A stretch of 8,424 nt of DNA from Chloroflexota bacterium (GCA_030615705.1 JAUWYT010000050.1:1-8424); one strand, 5' to 3'; positions 1 through 6,919 are shown, counted from the first letter of the stretch. Translations and numbers: made by a program. The notes: generated from the sequence alone by a model not told the origin.

Positions 1-220
1 CGCTGTTGGCGATGACTCGTACCTGGGGAAACTCCTCTTCTATCATCGCTGCACTACCATCAGAGGAAGCGTTATCCACCACGATGACCTCGATCTGGAA
101 CTTGGAAGTTGGAAGTTGGAAGTTGGAAGCTGGAAGTTGGAAGCTGGACATAATGGAGTGCAAGCACCACTTCAGGAGTTCTCGTACGTTCCAGTTTACG
201 ATCACAATAGACAGATCCAA
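1..220 (-). CDS. Family 2 glycosyltransferase, N-terminal part (runs off left edge)
   Basis: Only the first 73 codons are in the window. The product begins LDLSIVIVNWNVRELL, the first beta strand and helix of a GT-A (GT2) fold, and continues to EVIVVDNASSDGS, the typical second strand with the nucleotide-binding Asp, as in rhamnosyltransferase-like GT2 enzymes. It would transfer a sugar from a nucleotide donor at the cytoplasmic face of the membrane; the acceptor and sugar are unknown. I chose the TTG at 220 because an in-frame TAG lies directly before it and a GGAG-type Shine-Dalgarno (in GGAGCGGGA) sits just upstream. Between the two conserved blocks, about 10 extra residues of the type SNFQLPT are encoded by a 7-bp tandem repeat (95-150), which keeps the frame open. 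It is the last gene of the minus-strand block, about 100 bp after the polyprenyl synthase. The catalytic DxD region lies outside the window. Confidence 0.85.
   Translation of the reverse strand, partial: MDLSIVIVNWNVRELLKWCLHSIMSSFQLPASNFQLPTSKFQIEVIVVDNASSDGSAAMIEEEFPQVRVIANS
95..150. repeat. 7-bp tandem repeat inside the glycosyltransferase gene
   Basis: Seven complete units of TTGGAAG (plus strand; first unit ctggaac, sixth ctggaag) run from 95 to 143, followed by a partial eighth to 150. On the coding strand the unit is CTTCCAA. Three units equal seven codons, so the translation repeats as a heptapeptide of the type SNFQLPT. The tract lies between the first helix and second beta strand of the GT2 domain, where a surface loop is expected. 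Gain or loss of one unit would shift the reading frame. Confidence 0.9.
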
Positions 221-241
221 CTATCCCGCTCCAGCTCGAAG

Positions 242-309
242 AGTGCCCATTGTTAAGACGGCGGCTCCCAGGCCGCCGCGTCATGGACATGTATCACGAA
301 GTGGGCACT
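242..309. repeat. Nested inverted repeats between polyprenyl synthase and glycosyltransferase
   Basis: An outer 8-bp pair (AGTGCCCA at 242-249, TGGGCACT at 302-309) encloses an inner 7-bp stem (CGGCGGC at 259-265, GCCGCCG at 272-278) with a 6-base loop. It fills most of the intergenic gap after the polyprenyl synthase stop codon. No T-run follows the inner stem on either strand, so it is not a classical intrinsic terminator. It could be an mRNA processing or stabilising structure, an attenuator before the glycosyltransferase, or a decayed repeat element. The pairing is seen directly; the role is open. Confidence 0.5.
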
Positions 310-322
310 TTTGGGGCGATTC

Positions 323-1291
323 TCACTTTCGCCGCTCTACCACAAAGTCGGTTAAATCGAGCATGGCCTGGCGATATTCGTTGTGGGGCAGAGTTGAGAG
401 CGCATCGCGGCTCCTGGCAGCAAACCTCTTGGCTTCGGCTGTGGATGATTCGATGGCCCCCGACTCTTTGATCATCTCCACTGCAGTGCGCACCTCATCG
501 TCCCCTCCATATCGGCCGCTTAGCACTCTGGTTACTGCCTCGTCCTCTGGATGGGCTTGCAAGAAATAGATGGTGGGCAGGGTAATGACCCCCTGGCGCA
601 GGTCGCTGCCGACGGGCTTTCCAAGCTCATCCTCGTCACCTGCGAGATCGAGGATGTCATCCACGATTTGAAAGGCCATCCCCAAATTATAGCCATAATC
701 GCGCAAAGCTTGCACTTCCGGCTCTGGTGCCTCGCTCAGGAGGGCTCCCGTTTCCGCTGATGCGGCAAAGAGAGAGGCGGTCTTGCTGTAAATACGTTGA
801 TAGTAGTATTCCCTGGTCGTTTGCCCCTGGTCACTGCCAAAGATCTGCTTCAACTCGCCACCACAGATGCTCATCAGGGTTTGGGCGAAGATGGAGACCA
901 CACGCACGCTCTTGGTCTCGGCAGCAAAAGCTGCCGCCCGGGCGAAAAGGTAATCGCCAGTCAGAACGGTCGCTACGCTGTTCCACGTGGCGTTCAGGGT
1001 AGGGTTGCCACGGCGCAGGAAAGCGTTGTCTAATAGATCATCGTGGATGAGGGTTGCTGTATGCAGCGTCTCCACCGCTGCGGCCAGGGAGGTGACCTTT
1101 TCAGCATCGGCGGGATAGAATTTGCTCGACAGTAGAACCAGAGCAGGGCGCAAACGCTTACCTCCGCTACCCAGAAGATAATCCAACGTGGCCCTCAATT
1201 GTTCGTATTCAATGCGAGAAACTTCGCGCATCTTGCGCTCTACACACTCCAGGTCCTCGCGGATGAGCTCGAAGATGGGGATGACCTTCAA
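323..1291 (-). CDS. Long-chain polyprenyl diphosphate synthase (trans-isoprenyl synthase family)
   Basis: This 322-residue protein condenses isopentenyl diphosphate onto an allylic primer to make a long all-trans prenyl diphosphate, usually for menaquinone side chains. In order it has GGKRLRP (43-49), the first Asp-rich motif DDLLD (84-88) followed by the Arg pair of LRRG, GDYLFARA (112-119), a Lys-Thr pair (170-171), and the second Asp-rich motif DDILD (211-215) followed by LGKPVGSDLRQG. The fifth residue before the first Asp motif is Ala (A79). A small residue there leaves the product tunnel open and fits C30 or longer products; exact length cannot be read. Length is normal for heptaprenyl/octaprenyl synthases. 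The start is a TTG at 1291 with an AAAGGA Shine-Dalgarno in the 16-bp gap after tatD, which suggests co-transcription. The protein is expected to be cytosolic or peripheral to the membrane. Confidence 0.93.
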   Translation of the reverse strand: MKVIPIFELIREDLECVERKMREVSRIEYEQLRATLDYLLGSGGKRLRPALVLLSSKFYPADAEKVTSLAAAVETLHTATLIHDDLLDNAFLRRGNPTLNATWNSVATVLTGDYLFARAAAFAAETKSVRVVSIFAQTLMSICGGELKQIFGSDQGQTTREYYYQRIYSKTASLFAASAETGALLSEAPEPEVQALRDYGYNLGMAFQIVDDILDLAGDEDELGKPVGSDLRQGVITLPTIYFLQAHPEDEAVTRVLSGRYGGDDEVRTAVEMIKESGAIESSTAEAKRFAARSRDALSTLPHNEYRQAMLDLTDFVVERRK

Positions 1292-1307
1292 GGTTTTTTC
1301 CTTTCGT

Positions 1308-2162
1308 TCAAAACTTCAATGCCCTGAGTCCTTGGGCCTCAGGACCAAGGGCAAAGAGCGCTTGGGCATTGTCCGAGGTGATACGTGCCACTTCTTCTAG
1401 CGATAACCCTTTTATGCGGGCGACTTCCTGAGCCACCAACTTCACGTAGGCAGGCTCGTTACGCCTCCCTCGATGGGGATGGGGTGTTAAGTAGGGACAA
1501 TCGGTCTCTACCAGGAGCTTTTCCAAGGGTAGTTGACGGACCAACTCGCGCAAGCGCCGGGCATTTTCGAAAGTCACAGGGCCGGCGATTGAGATGTAGA
1601 AGCCTTGTTCAATGGCTTCTCGGGCCATGGCCAAATCGCCCGAGAAGCAGTGTAGAACACCCTTTGGCTTGTGGCTCATCGCCGATGGCTGATGGCCGCC
1701 CTCGACCCTTCGGCTATGCTCAGGACAGGCCCGGTGGCGCAGAATGGCCATAACTTCTTTGTGAGCTTGACGGTCATGGATGATAACTGGCTTCCCTACT
1801 TCGCTCGCCAGAGCCAACTGCTGTTTGAAGGCTTGGCGCTGCTCATCTCGGGGCGATAGGTCACGATAGAAATCGAGCCCGATTTCGCCGACGGCGACTA
1901 CCCTGGGATGGCTGGCCAAAGCTCTCAGTTCTTCCAGCATCTCCCCCGTCAAAGTCTTGGCGTCGTGAGGGTGCAGTCCCACCGCCGCGTAGACCCGGGG
2001 GTATACCTCGGCCAGGGCCACCGCAGCCTGGCTTGAAGCCAGGTCGGCTCCAACGTTCACGATAGCCCTCACCCCCGCGGTCGCCGCTCGCTCAATGACC
2101 CGCTCCCGGTCGTTGTCGAAGTGAGGGAAATCGAGGTGGGTGTGGGTATCGGTTAGAGGCAT
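1308..2162 (-). CDS. TatD family metal-dependent hydrolase with an in-frame repeat insertion
   Basis: This 284-residue TIM-barrel amidohydrolase has the family's metal ligands: HTH at 7-9 (THTHLDFPHFD), the Glu of VAVGEIGLDFYRD (E93), His129 in PVIIHDRQAH, His171 in GVLHCFSG, and Asp221 in LVETDCPYLTPHPHRGRRNEP. TatD proteins are DNases/phosphoesterases of the cytosol; the natural substrate here is unknown. I start at the ATG at 2162 because the barrel begins immediately (MPLTDTHTHLDF) and GGGAG lies just upstream; the 22 extra codons available upstream are not family-like and run into the hepT remnant. Residues about 144-167 (containing ACPEHSRRVEGG and HQPSAMSHKPK) are not TatD sequence. 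They translate dispersed DNA repeats inserted between the His129 and His171 segments, making the protein about 20 residues longer than usual. All ligands survive, so it may still be active. Confidence 0.92.
   Translation of the reverse strand: MPLTDTHTHLDFPHFDNDRERVIERAATAGVRAIVNVGADLASSQAAVALAEVYPRVYAAVGLHPHDAKTLTGEMLEELRALASHPRVVAVGEIGLDFYRDLSPRDEQRQAFKQQLALASEVGKPVIIHDRQAHKEVMAILRHRACPEHSRRVEGGHQPSAMSHKPKGVLHCFSGDLAMAREAIEQGFYISIAGPVTFENARRLRELVRQLPLEKLLVETDCPYLTPHPHRGRRNEPAYVKLVAQEVARIKGLSLEEVARITSDNAQALFALGPEAQGLRALKF
1666..1731. repeat. Two dispersed repeats inserted in frame in the TatD gene
   Basis: Two adjoining short repeats interrupt the hydrolase. One (about 1701-1731) contains the core CCTTCGGCTATGCTCAGG, present with one difference each at 6774-6797 and 7991-8017 of this window. 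The other (about 1666-1695) contains GCCGATGGCTGATGG with a preceding similar triplet (GTGGCTCATC), a microrepeat of the GGCTSATSG type. Both are free of stop codons in the coding frame and are translated as ACPEHSRR and HQPSAMSH. They look like late arrivals because the flanking protein sequence matches the family on both sides. Confidence 0.75.
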
Positions 2163-2208
2163 GCTTACGTCTCCCGGCTCGCGGATAGCCTCAGGGCGCC
2201 AGATGCTA

Positions 2209-2460
2209 TCATTCTTCCCTCTCACCAAATCCTTCCAGCATTTCTGCGATCACGGGTTTTGTTTCAGGTAGATTCCTGGTTATGATCTCCCAAATGATAT
2301 CCAAATCAACCCCAAAGCATTCATGAATTGCGATGTTCCCTAATCCAATCATCCTTTTCCATGGAATTTCAGGGTACGTTCCTCTCACATCCTTTGGAAT
2401 ATTCCTCGACGCTTCACCGATGATTTCAAGATTTCTTATTCTTTCAGCATCTTCGTCTTT
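2209..2460 (-). pseudogene. hepT: HepT-like (DUF86) antitoxin/toxin-family remnant, 5'-truncated
   Basis: The minus strand between the mutase and tatD encodes about 83 residues that fit the C-terminal two thirds of HepT/DUF86: RIRNLEIIGEASRNIP, then YPEIPWKRMIGLGNIAIHE, then FGVDLDIIWEII and a final helix, ending at TGA 2209-2211. HepT proteins are HEPN-fold partners of MNT nucleotidyltransferases in toxin-antitoxin pairs. No start is available: an in-frame TGA at 2488-2490 precedes it, the N-terminal helix is missing, and no MNT gene is nearby. The HEPN motif R-x4-H-x-Y is broken twice: Arg is Gly (LGNIAIHE) and Tyr is Cys (HECFGV). Truncation plus loss of both residues points to a dead remnant rather than a short functional gene. 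It fills the otherwise unexplained gap between the two metabolic genes. Confidence 0.8.
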
Positions 2461-2503
2461 CCTACCCCTTTTCGAACCGCTTGGCCATCAGCAAGTGCTT
2501 CCT

Positions 2504-3934
2504 CTACGAATCCGTTGCCAGCCCCGCCAGCCTCATCCCCTCCTCCAAAAGCCTCCTCACTTTGTCCTCGTGCGTTGTTTCGCAGTAGACGCGGATCAGG
2601 CCAGGCTCGGTGCCGGAAAAGCGAATCAAAAGCCAACCACTGTCCTCCAGGCTGTACTTGTAGCCGTCGGTGGTGTCGGGGCCCGTCACTTTGAGGCCAG
2701 CCAAAAACTCGGGCCTGGCCTCCTCGACGCGCCGCCGCACAGCTTCCCCCTCTTCAGGGGGGAAGTAGCGGTCAACCCGGTCGTAAAAATATCGAGCCCC
2801 GACGACCTCGTACAGGTACTCCAAAAGCTGAGAGGGGCTCTTGCCCGTTTGCACCATAAAGTCGAGGAAGAAGAGGGCGGCCAAGATGCCGTCCCGCTCG
2901 GGGACGTTGCCTCGAAAGGCGTAGCCTCCGCTCTCCTCCCCGCCGACCATCGCATCCACCTCCAGCATCTTGGGAGCCACGTACTTAAAGCCCACTCCGG
3001 TCAGGTGCACCGGCACGCCGTAAATCTGGCCCAGTTTCTCCAGAACCGAGGTGGTGGAGAGGGTCTTGACGATAGCCCCTCGCTCACCCCGCACCTCGAG
3101 GAGATACAGAGCCAGCAGGCCGTAGACCTGCAACTGGTTGACGAAGCGGCCATGCTCATCGGCCACCCCGATGCGGTCGGCGTCGCCGTCGGTGATGATG
3201 CCCACGTCGGCTCCTACCTCTTGCACTTTGCTCAGGCAGGCATCTATGTTCGGGCGGATGGGCTCGGGCCGAATCATCTCAGGGAAGAGGGGATTGCGCA
3301 CGTTGTGAATTTCGATGATCTCCGTGCTACCACCTGCCAGGATGTGCGGGAACCAGCCGATGCTGTTGCCCCACATGGGATCCACGACGATGGTCAGGCC
3401 GGCGGCCTTGATGGGCTCGACGTCAATCAGGTCTCGCAGATGGGCGAGATAGGCCGGCGTCGGGTCCAAGCGTTGCACTAGGCCCTGAGCCTCGGCCTCG
3501 TCCAAAGGCAAGCGCTTTACCTCCTCGATGGGAGGGATGAGGGCCTCGATCTCCTGCAAACCCAGGGGATCCACGGCCGCCCCGTGCTCGTCCCGCACCT
3601 TGAAGCCGTTATCGGTGGGCGGGTTGTGGCTGGCGGTGATGTTAACCGCTCCCCCAGCTTCCAGAGCCACCACGCTGTAGCTGATGACCGGGGTGGGCGT
3701 GGCCTCCTTACACAAGTGCACTGGTATGCCGTTGGCTGCCAAGACCTCGGCTGCTGCTGCGGCGAAGTGCTCCGAGGCGAAGCGGCGGTCGTAGCCCACC
3801 ACCACTCCTTTTTCAGCCCCACCTTTATCTATCAGATAACGGGCGAAGCCCTGGGCGCAGCGCCGGACGTTGTTGAAAGTGTAATCCTCGGCGATCTTAC
3901 CTCGCCATCCGTCGGTGCCGAACTTGATCCTCAT
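2504..3934 (-). CDS. Phosphomannomutase/phosphoglucomutase (alpha-D-phosphohexomutase)
   Basis: This 476-residue cytosolic enzyme interconverts hexose 6-phosphate and hexose 1-phosphate. All four family signatures are present in order: N-terminal FGTDGWRG (5-12), the catalytic phosphoserine loop TASHNP (100-105, Ser102), the Mg-binding DGDADR (249-254), the sugar-specificity loop GGEESGG (331-337), and the phosphate-binding loop RFSGTEPG (438-445). Length is normal and the reading frame is intact. Sequence alone does not settle mannose versus glucose preference. The position 9 bp downstream of gmd favours supply of mannose 1-phosphate for GDP-mannose. The start ATG at 3934 is supported by the family-typical [10 protein letters not shown] and by AGGATAGGA just upstream, overlapping the gmd stop region, as expected for an operon. 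A hepT remnant follows its stop codon. Confidence 0.93.
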   Translation of the reverse strand: MRIKFGTDGWRGKIAEDYTFNNVRRCAQGFARYLIDKGGAEKGVVVGYDRRFASEHFAAAAAEVLAANGIPVHLCKEATPTPVISYSVVALEAGGAVNITASHNPPTDNGFKVRDEHGAAVDPLGLQEIEALIPPIEEVKRLPLDEAEAQGLVQRLDPTPAYLAHLRDLIDVEPIKAAGLTIVVDPMWGNSIGWFPHILAGGSTEIIEIHNVRNPLFPEMIRPEPIRPNIDACLSKVQEVGADVGIITDGDADRIGVADEHGRFVNQLQVYGLLALYLLEVRGERGAIVKTLSTTSVLEKLGQIYGVPVHLTGVGFKYVAPKMLEVDAMVGGEESGGYAFRGNVPERDGILAALFFLDFMVQTGKSPSQLLEYLYEVVGARYFYDRVDRYFPPEEGEAVRRRVEEARPEFLAGLKVTGPDTTDGYKYSLEDSGWLLIRFSGTEPGLIRVYCETTHEDKVRRLLEEGMRLAGLATDS

Positions 3935-3943
3935 TTCATAATC

Positions 3944-4921
<978 letters not shown>

Positions 4922-4941
4922 TTATTTCTCCTTTAAAGTTT

Positions 4942-5013
4942 GCAGGTTGCTAGTCTGCAAGTGTGCAAGTTATTCTTTTGCTCAGTTGTACACTTGCCAC
5001 TTGCTTACTTACT
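4942..5013. repeat. Microrepeat arm between the four-helix-bundle gene and gmd
   Basis: The arm starts with a 29-bp segment (4942-4970) carrying GCAGGTTGC then two GCAAGT-type units. It is followed by about 20 bases of unrelated sequence and then by units in the opposite orientation (CACTTGCCACTTGC, from 4991). The two halves can pair as a long imperfect hairpin. The 29-bp segment is nearly identical to 5431-5458 on the other side of the small gene, with one substitution and one extra base. The arm overlaps the end of the four-helix-bundle gene and contributes its stop codon. Confidence 0.8.
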
Positions 5014-5409
5014 CCACTTCTTTTGACGTTGAATGTTGGGAATGAGCATGGCCACAATCTCATCCAAAAGACTAATCCGGTGTTGTAGGAGATCTCTTGG
5101 TAGTAGCTTTCTACCTCGATAGTACCATCCCCGCGTCTCGCGAGCTGAGCCGAGAGATATCCGAAGGAAGTAAGCATATTCCTTACCATAACCGCGTCCA
5201 AATCCTTCCTCAATGTTGGCACAAATCGAACCAGCGCTGCGAATCAATTGCTGAGCAAGGGCTTCACCTCTGAGGTCTTTCTTTAGTCGTTCACAAACCT
5301 CCCAAGCCAGATCGTAAAGCAAAATGGACTTGGGATATACTGCGAAGTTCCATAACGGGTCTTGCTTCAGACTCGCTGGCACCGACGCCAGCCACTCCTC
5401 ATAGTCCAT
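5005..5409 (-). CDS. Four-helix-bundle protein, 23S rRNA intervening-sequence (S23/IVP) family
   Basis: The 134-residue product matches the family best known from open reading frames in 23S rRNA intervening sequences. The same fold is used by Avd, the accessory protein of diversity-generating retroelements. Visible signatures are LIRSAGSICANIEEGFGR (55-72), then a helix with EYAYFLRISLGSARET (77-92), and a final amphipathic helix (about 107-127) after LLPRDLLQHR. The first helix is about 27-45. There is no signal peptide or membrane segment; the C-terminus is basic (QRQKKWSK), compatible with RNA or DNA contact. I start at the ATG at 5409, preceded by GAGGA. A longer reading from 5487 would add 26 residues that merely translate the repeat arm. 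Biochemical function is unknown. No rRNA and no reverse transcriptase are nearby, so it is neither a classical intervening-sequence gene nor part of a recognisable retroelement here. Confidence 0.88.
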   Translation of the reverse strand: MDYEEWLASVPASLKQDPLWNFAVYPKSILLYDLAWEVCERLKKDLRGEALAQQLIRSAGSICANIEEGFGRGYGKEYAYFLRISLGSARETRGWYYRGRKLLPRDLLQHRISLLDEIVAMLIPNIQRQKKWSK

Positions 5410-5430
5410 TGCATCTTCCTCTTCAAGTGA

Positions 5431-5525
5431 GCAGGTTGCAGTCTGCAAGTTTGCAAGTATGCCGCTCTCTCGTTTGCATACCTGCAAACCTGCCTACTTG
5501 CGTACTTGCCTACTTGCCCACTTGC
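5431..5525. repeat. Microrepeat arm between rmd and the four-helix-bundle gene
   Basis: On the minus strand, 5525 down to 5470 holds seven consecutive 8-bp units of the form GCAAGTNN (gcaagtgg, gcaagtag, gcaagtac, gcaagtag, gcaggttt, gcaggtat, gcaaacga). After about 11 bases the orientation flips (5431-5458, ACTTGC-type units ending in GCAACCTGC). The two halves can form an imperfect hairpin. The 5431-5458 half is the near-identical partner of 4942-4970. The array overlaps the last codons of rmd and includes that gene's stop codon. Confidence 0.85.
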
Positions 5526-6463
5526 TCCCGCCAATAATCCAACACGTCCTGCAGGCTCTGCTCAAAGGAAATCCTCGGTCGCCAGCCGGTCTGCCCCCGT
5601 ATCTTGGTGCAGTCGCTGACTATCACGGGGACGTCGGTGGGCCGGAGGCGCTCTGGATCCTGTTCGATGGTGATGGGGACTTTGCTCATAGCCATCAATT
5701 TCTCCAACAGTTCCCTTACTAACCGAGCTTGCTCTGAGCCCAGATTGTAGACCTCGCCTGGTTCTCCCTGGGTGATGAGCAAGTGGTATCCCCGCACCAC
5801 GTCCCGAACATCGCTGAAATCGCGCTGGGGTTCCAGGTTGCCTACCTGTATGACGGGTCCTTGTAAACCCGCTTCAGCTTCGGCTATCTGCCTGGCGAAG
5901 TCGGGGGCTACGAAGCCGAGGCGCTGGCGGGGGCCGATGTGATTGAAGGGCCGCACTCGCACGGTGAACAACTTGTGGCTCAAGTGATATTGCAGTCCCA
6001 GCATATCCTGGGCCACTTTGCTCACCGCGTAGGGACTGGTGGGGCGTAAGGGATTCGTCTCTTTGATCGGCAACTCGTCAGGTTGTACCAGCCCATACTC
6101 CTCGCTGGAACCGACCACCAGTATCCTGGTCGTCGAGCCCAGCCTGGCGACAGCCTCCAGGATATTGAGCTGGAGACGGATGTTATTGGCCAGGGTCGCC
6201 CAGGGGTCGCGTCGGGAGAGGGAGACAAGGGGTTGGGCCGCCAGGTGAAAGATATAGTCCGGCTTCGCTTGCTCTATGACCGAGGTCACTGTTTCGAGCT
6301 CTGAAAGCTCCGCTGGGTAGAGTTCCAACCTGTCTCGCAAATGCTCGATATTGTCCTCAGGGCCGTAGACAGTACCAGCCACCTGCCAGTCGGTGTGCTC
6401 AAGAAGATATTCGGCCAAGTGGCTGCCGACGAAGCCGGAGATGCCCGTGATCAGTGCCCGCAC
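5510..6463 (-). CDS. rmd: GDP-4-keto-6-deoxy-D-mannose reductase (GDP-D-rhamnose forming), SDR family
   Basis: This 317-residue extended short-chain dehydrogenase would reduce the Gmd product to GDP-D-rhamnose with NAD(P)H. It shows the Rossmann motif GISGFVGSHLAEYLL (7-21), AAQPLVSLSRRDP (75-87), the catalytic serine region VGSSEEYG (117-124), Tyr145 and Lys149 in YAVSK, the substrate loop RPFNHIGPRQ (171-180), RDFSDVRD (214-221) and RPTDVPV (274-280), typical of Rmd-type reductases. A different final sugar (talose, fucose or a 4-keto derivative) cannot be excluded. I start at GTG 6463, with AAGGGAGG six bases upstream. In-frame ATG codons at 6481 and 6541 would place that Shine-Dalgarno inside the gene and add residues foreign to the family. 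The C-terminal QVGK and stop are encoded within the 8-bp array, so the original end may have been altered. It is the first gene after the promoter at 6513-6541. Confidence 0.87.
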   Translation of the reverse strand: MRALITGISGFVGSHLAEYLLEHTDWQVAGTVYGPEDNIEHLRDRLELYPAELSELETVTSVIEQAKPDYIFHLAAQPLVSLSRRDPWATLANNIRLQLNILEAVARLGSTTRILVVGSSEEYGLVQPDELPIKETNPLRPTSPYAVSKVAQDMLGLQYHLSHKLFTVRVRPFNHIGPRQRLGFVAPDFARQIAEAEAGLQGPVIQVGNLEPQRDFSDVRDVVRGYHLLITQGEPGEVYNLGSEQARLVRELLEKLMAMSKVPITIEQDPERLRPTDVPVIVSDCTKIRGQTGWRPRISFEQSLQDVLDYWREQVGK

Positions 6464-6512
6464 AAATCCCTCCCTTCGCATCAGAAAGGTGGCCAAACCC
6501 CCAGGCCCTGTT

Positions 6513-6541
6513 ATTATACTCCACTTTGTGCCTCTCCGCAA
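6513..6541 (-). promoter_or_regulatory. Sigma-70-type promoter for the sugar-nucleotide operon
   Basis: On the minus strand a perfect TATAAT (6513-6518) is preceded by TTGCGG (6536-6541) with exactly 17 bp between them. The -35 matches consensus only in TTG. A start of transcription near 6506 would give a leader of about 40 bases before the rmd GTG with its Shine-Dalgarno. All genes downstream to position 1 share this strand with mostly short gaps, so this may drive the whole block. No operator or riboswitch fold is apparent in the leader. Confidence 0.6.
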
Positions 6542-6737
6542 GAATGCTGTCGGCGGTTGACGTGCCTGCCGCCTTATTCTAGGATGGGAATCGGGGGCAG
6601 GCTATCCGGAGTGTGTGGACTCGTCTTGCATCGTTACTAATCGTTCCGTCATTGTTTCGCCAGGCACTTGCACGAGGATGGGGTAAACATCCGCTACATT
6701 ACAGGAACTATCACATGTGCAGGCCGCTGGGTGGGTT

Positions 6738-6828
6738 GGATTTGGCGGCTGAAATGGCGAAGGACGGAACTTGCCTTCGGCTGCGCTCAGGATAGGCGCT
6801 CATCTTCGCGGTTGGCGCCGCCAAATCC
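6738..6828. repeat. Long inverted repeat enclosing a dispersed-repeat copy
   Basis: A perfect 12-bp pair, GGATTTGGCGGC (6738-6749) and GCCGCCAAATCC (6817-6828), and a second 6-bp pair inside it, GCGAAG (6757-6762) and CTTCGC (6804-6809), form a stem with a mismatched bulge. The loop carries the dispersed repeat at 6774-6797. The unit resembles a small fold-back element; there is no coding capacity. No T-run follows, so a terminator role is unlikely. Confidence 0.7.
6774..6797. repeat. Dispersed short repeat, copy 2
   Basis: The core CCTTCGGCTGCGCTCAGG followed by ATAGGC matches the copy in tatD (1701-1731) at 17 of 18 core positions. It lies in the loop of the inverted repeat 6738-6828, outside any gene. 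Confidence 0.75.
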
Positions 6829-6919
6829 TGGCCTCCGCTCCCTGAGGTCGCTCCGGGCGGCACCTCGCTTAACCGGCGGCCCTCTTATCTGCTATTGCGA
6901 TTCGAGGGGGATTCTGTCA

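Larger units (their letters stand above)
4942..5525 (-). mobile_element. Putative repeat-bounded cassette carrying a four-helix-bundle gene
   Basis: A small gene is flanked by two related arms of short repeats and separates rmd from gmd, two genes that act in sequence and are otherwise spaced like operon partners. The arms share a near-identical 28/29-bp direct repeat and have the same internal plan: direct array, short unrelated spacer, inverted array. No transposase, integrase or reverse transcriptase is present, and I cannot identify a clean target-site duplication. A non-autonomous insertion is the simplest reading, but recombination between pre-existing repeats or a duplicated intergenic spacer could give the same picture. 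The boundary and mobility are inference; the repeat layout is seen directly. Confidence 0.4.
6542..6919. other. Repeat-rich intergenic region, no gene recognised
   Basis: This stretch separates the divergent rmd block and the truncated methyltransferase gene. Open frames crossing it have no recognisable domains, and the available N-terminal extension of the methyltransferase reads through repeat DNA. It holds a dispersed-repeat copy (6774-6797) inside a long inverted repeat (6738-6828) and the upstream edge of the rmd promoter. I see no tRNA, no convincing promoter for the methyltransferase, and no small gene with a credible ribosome binding site. Confidence 0.6.

Noticed and set aside
259..278. 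Intrinsic terminator after the polyprenyl synthase
   Set aside because: The GC-rich stem is clear but no T-run follows on either strand.
6..569. A 187-codon plus-strand open frame
   Set aside because: It crosses the 7-bp repeat and runs antisense to the glycosyltransferase and the polyprenyl synthase end; the composition is not protein-like.
2163..2228. Upstream start for tatD adding 22 residues
   Set aside because: The extra residues are not TatD-like and overlap the hepT remnant; the ATG at 2162 has its own GGGAG and starts the barrel.
2333..3481. A 382-codon plus-strand open frame
   Set aside because: It is the antisense shadow of the phosphohexomutase and the hepT remnant. It has no recognisable domain, while the minus strand shows all mutase motifs.
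5410..5487. 26-residue N-terminal extension of the four-helix-bundle protein
   Set aside because: It is a translation of the microrepeat arm; the ATG at 5409 is preceded by GAGGA and matches the family length.
5431..5525. CRISPR-like array
   Set aside because: The period is 8 bp with no unique spacers, and there are no cas genes.
4942..5525. Diversity-generating retroelement
   Set aside because: Only an Avd-like fold is present. There is no reverse transcriptase, no template/variable repeat pair with adenine-directed changes, and no C-type lectin target in the window.
6668..6919. N-terminal extension of the methyltransferase
   Set aside because: It reads through the inverted repeat and the dispersed repeat and lacks family similarity; ATG 6920 has a good ribosome binding site and starts the conserved sequence.
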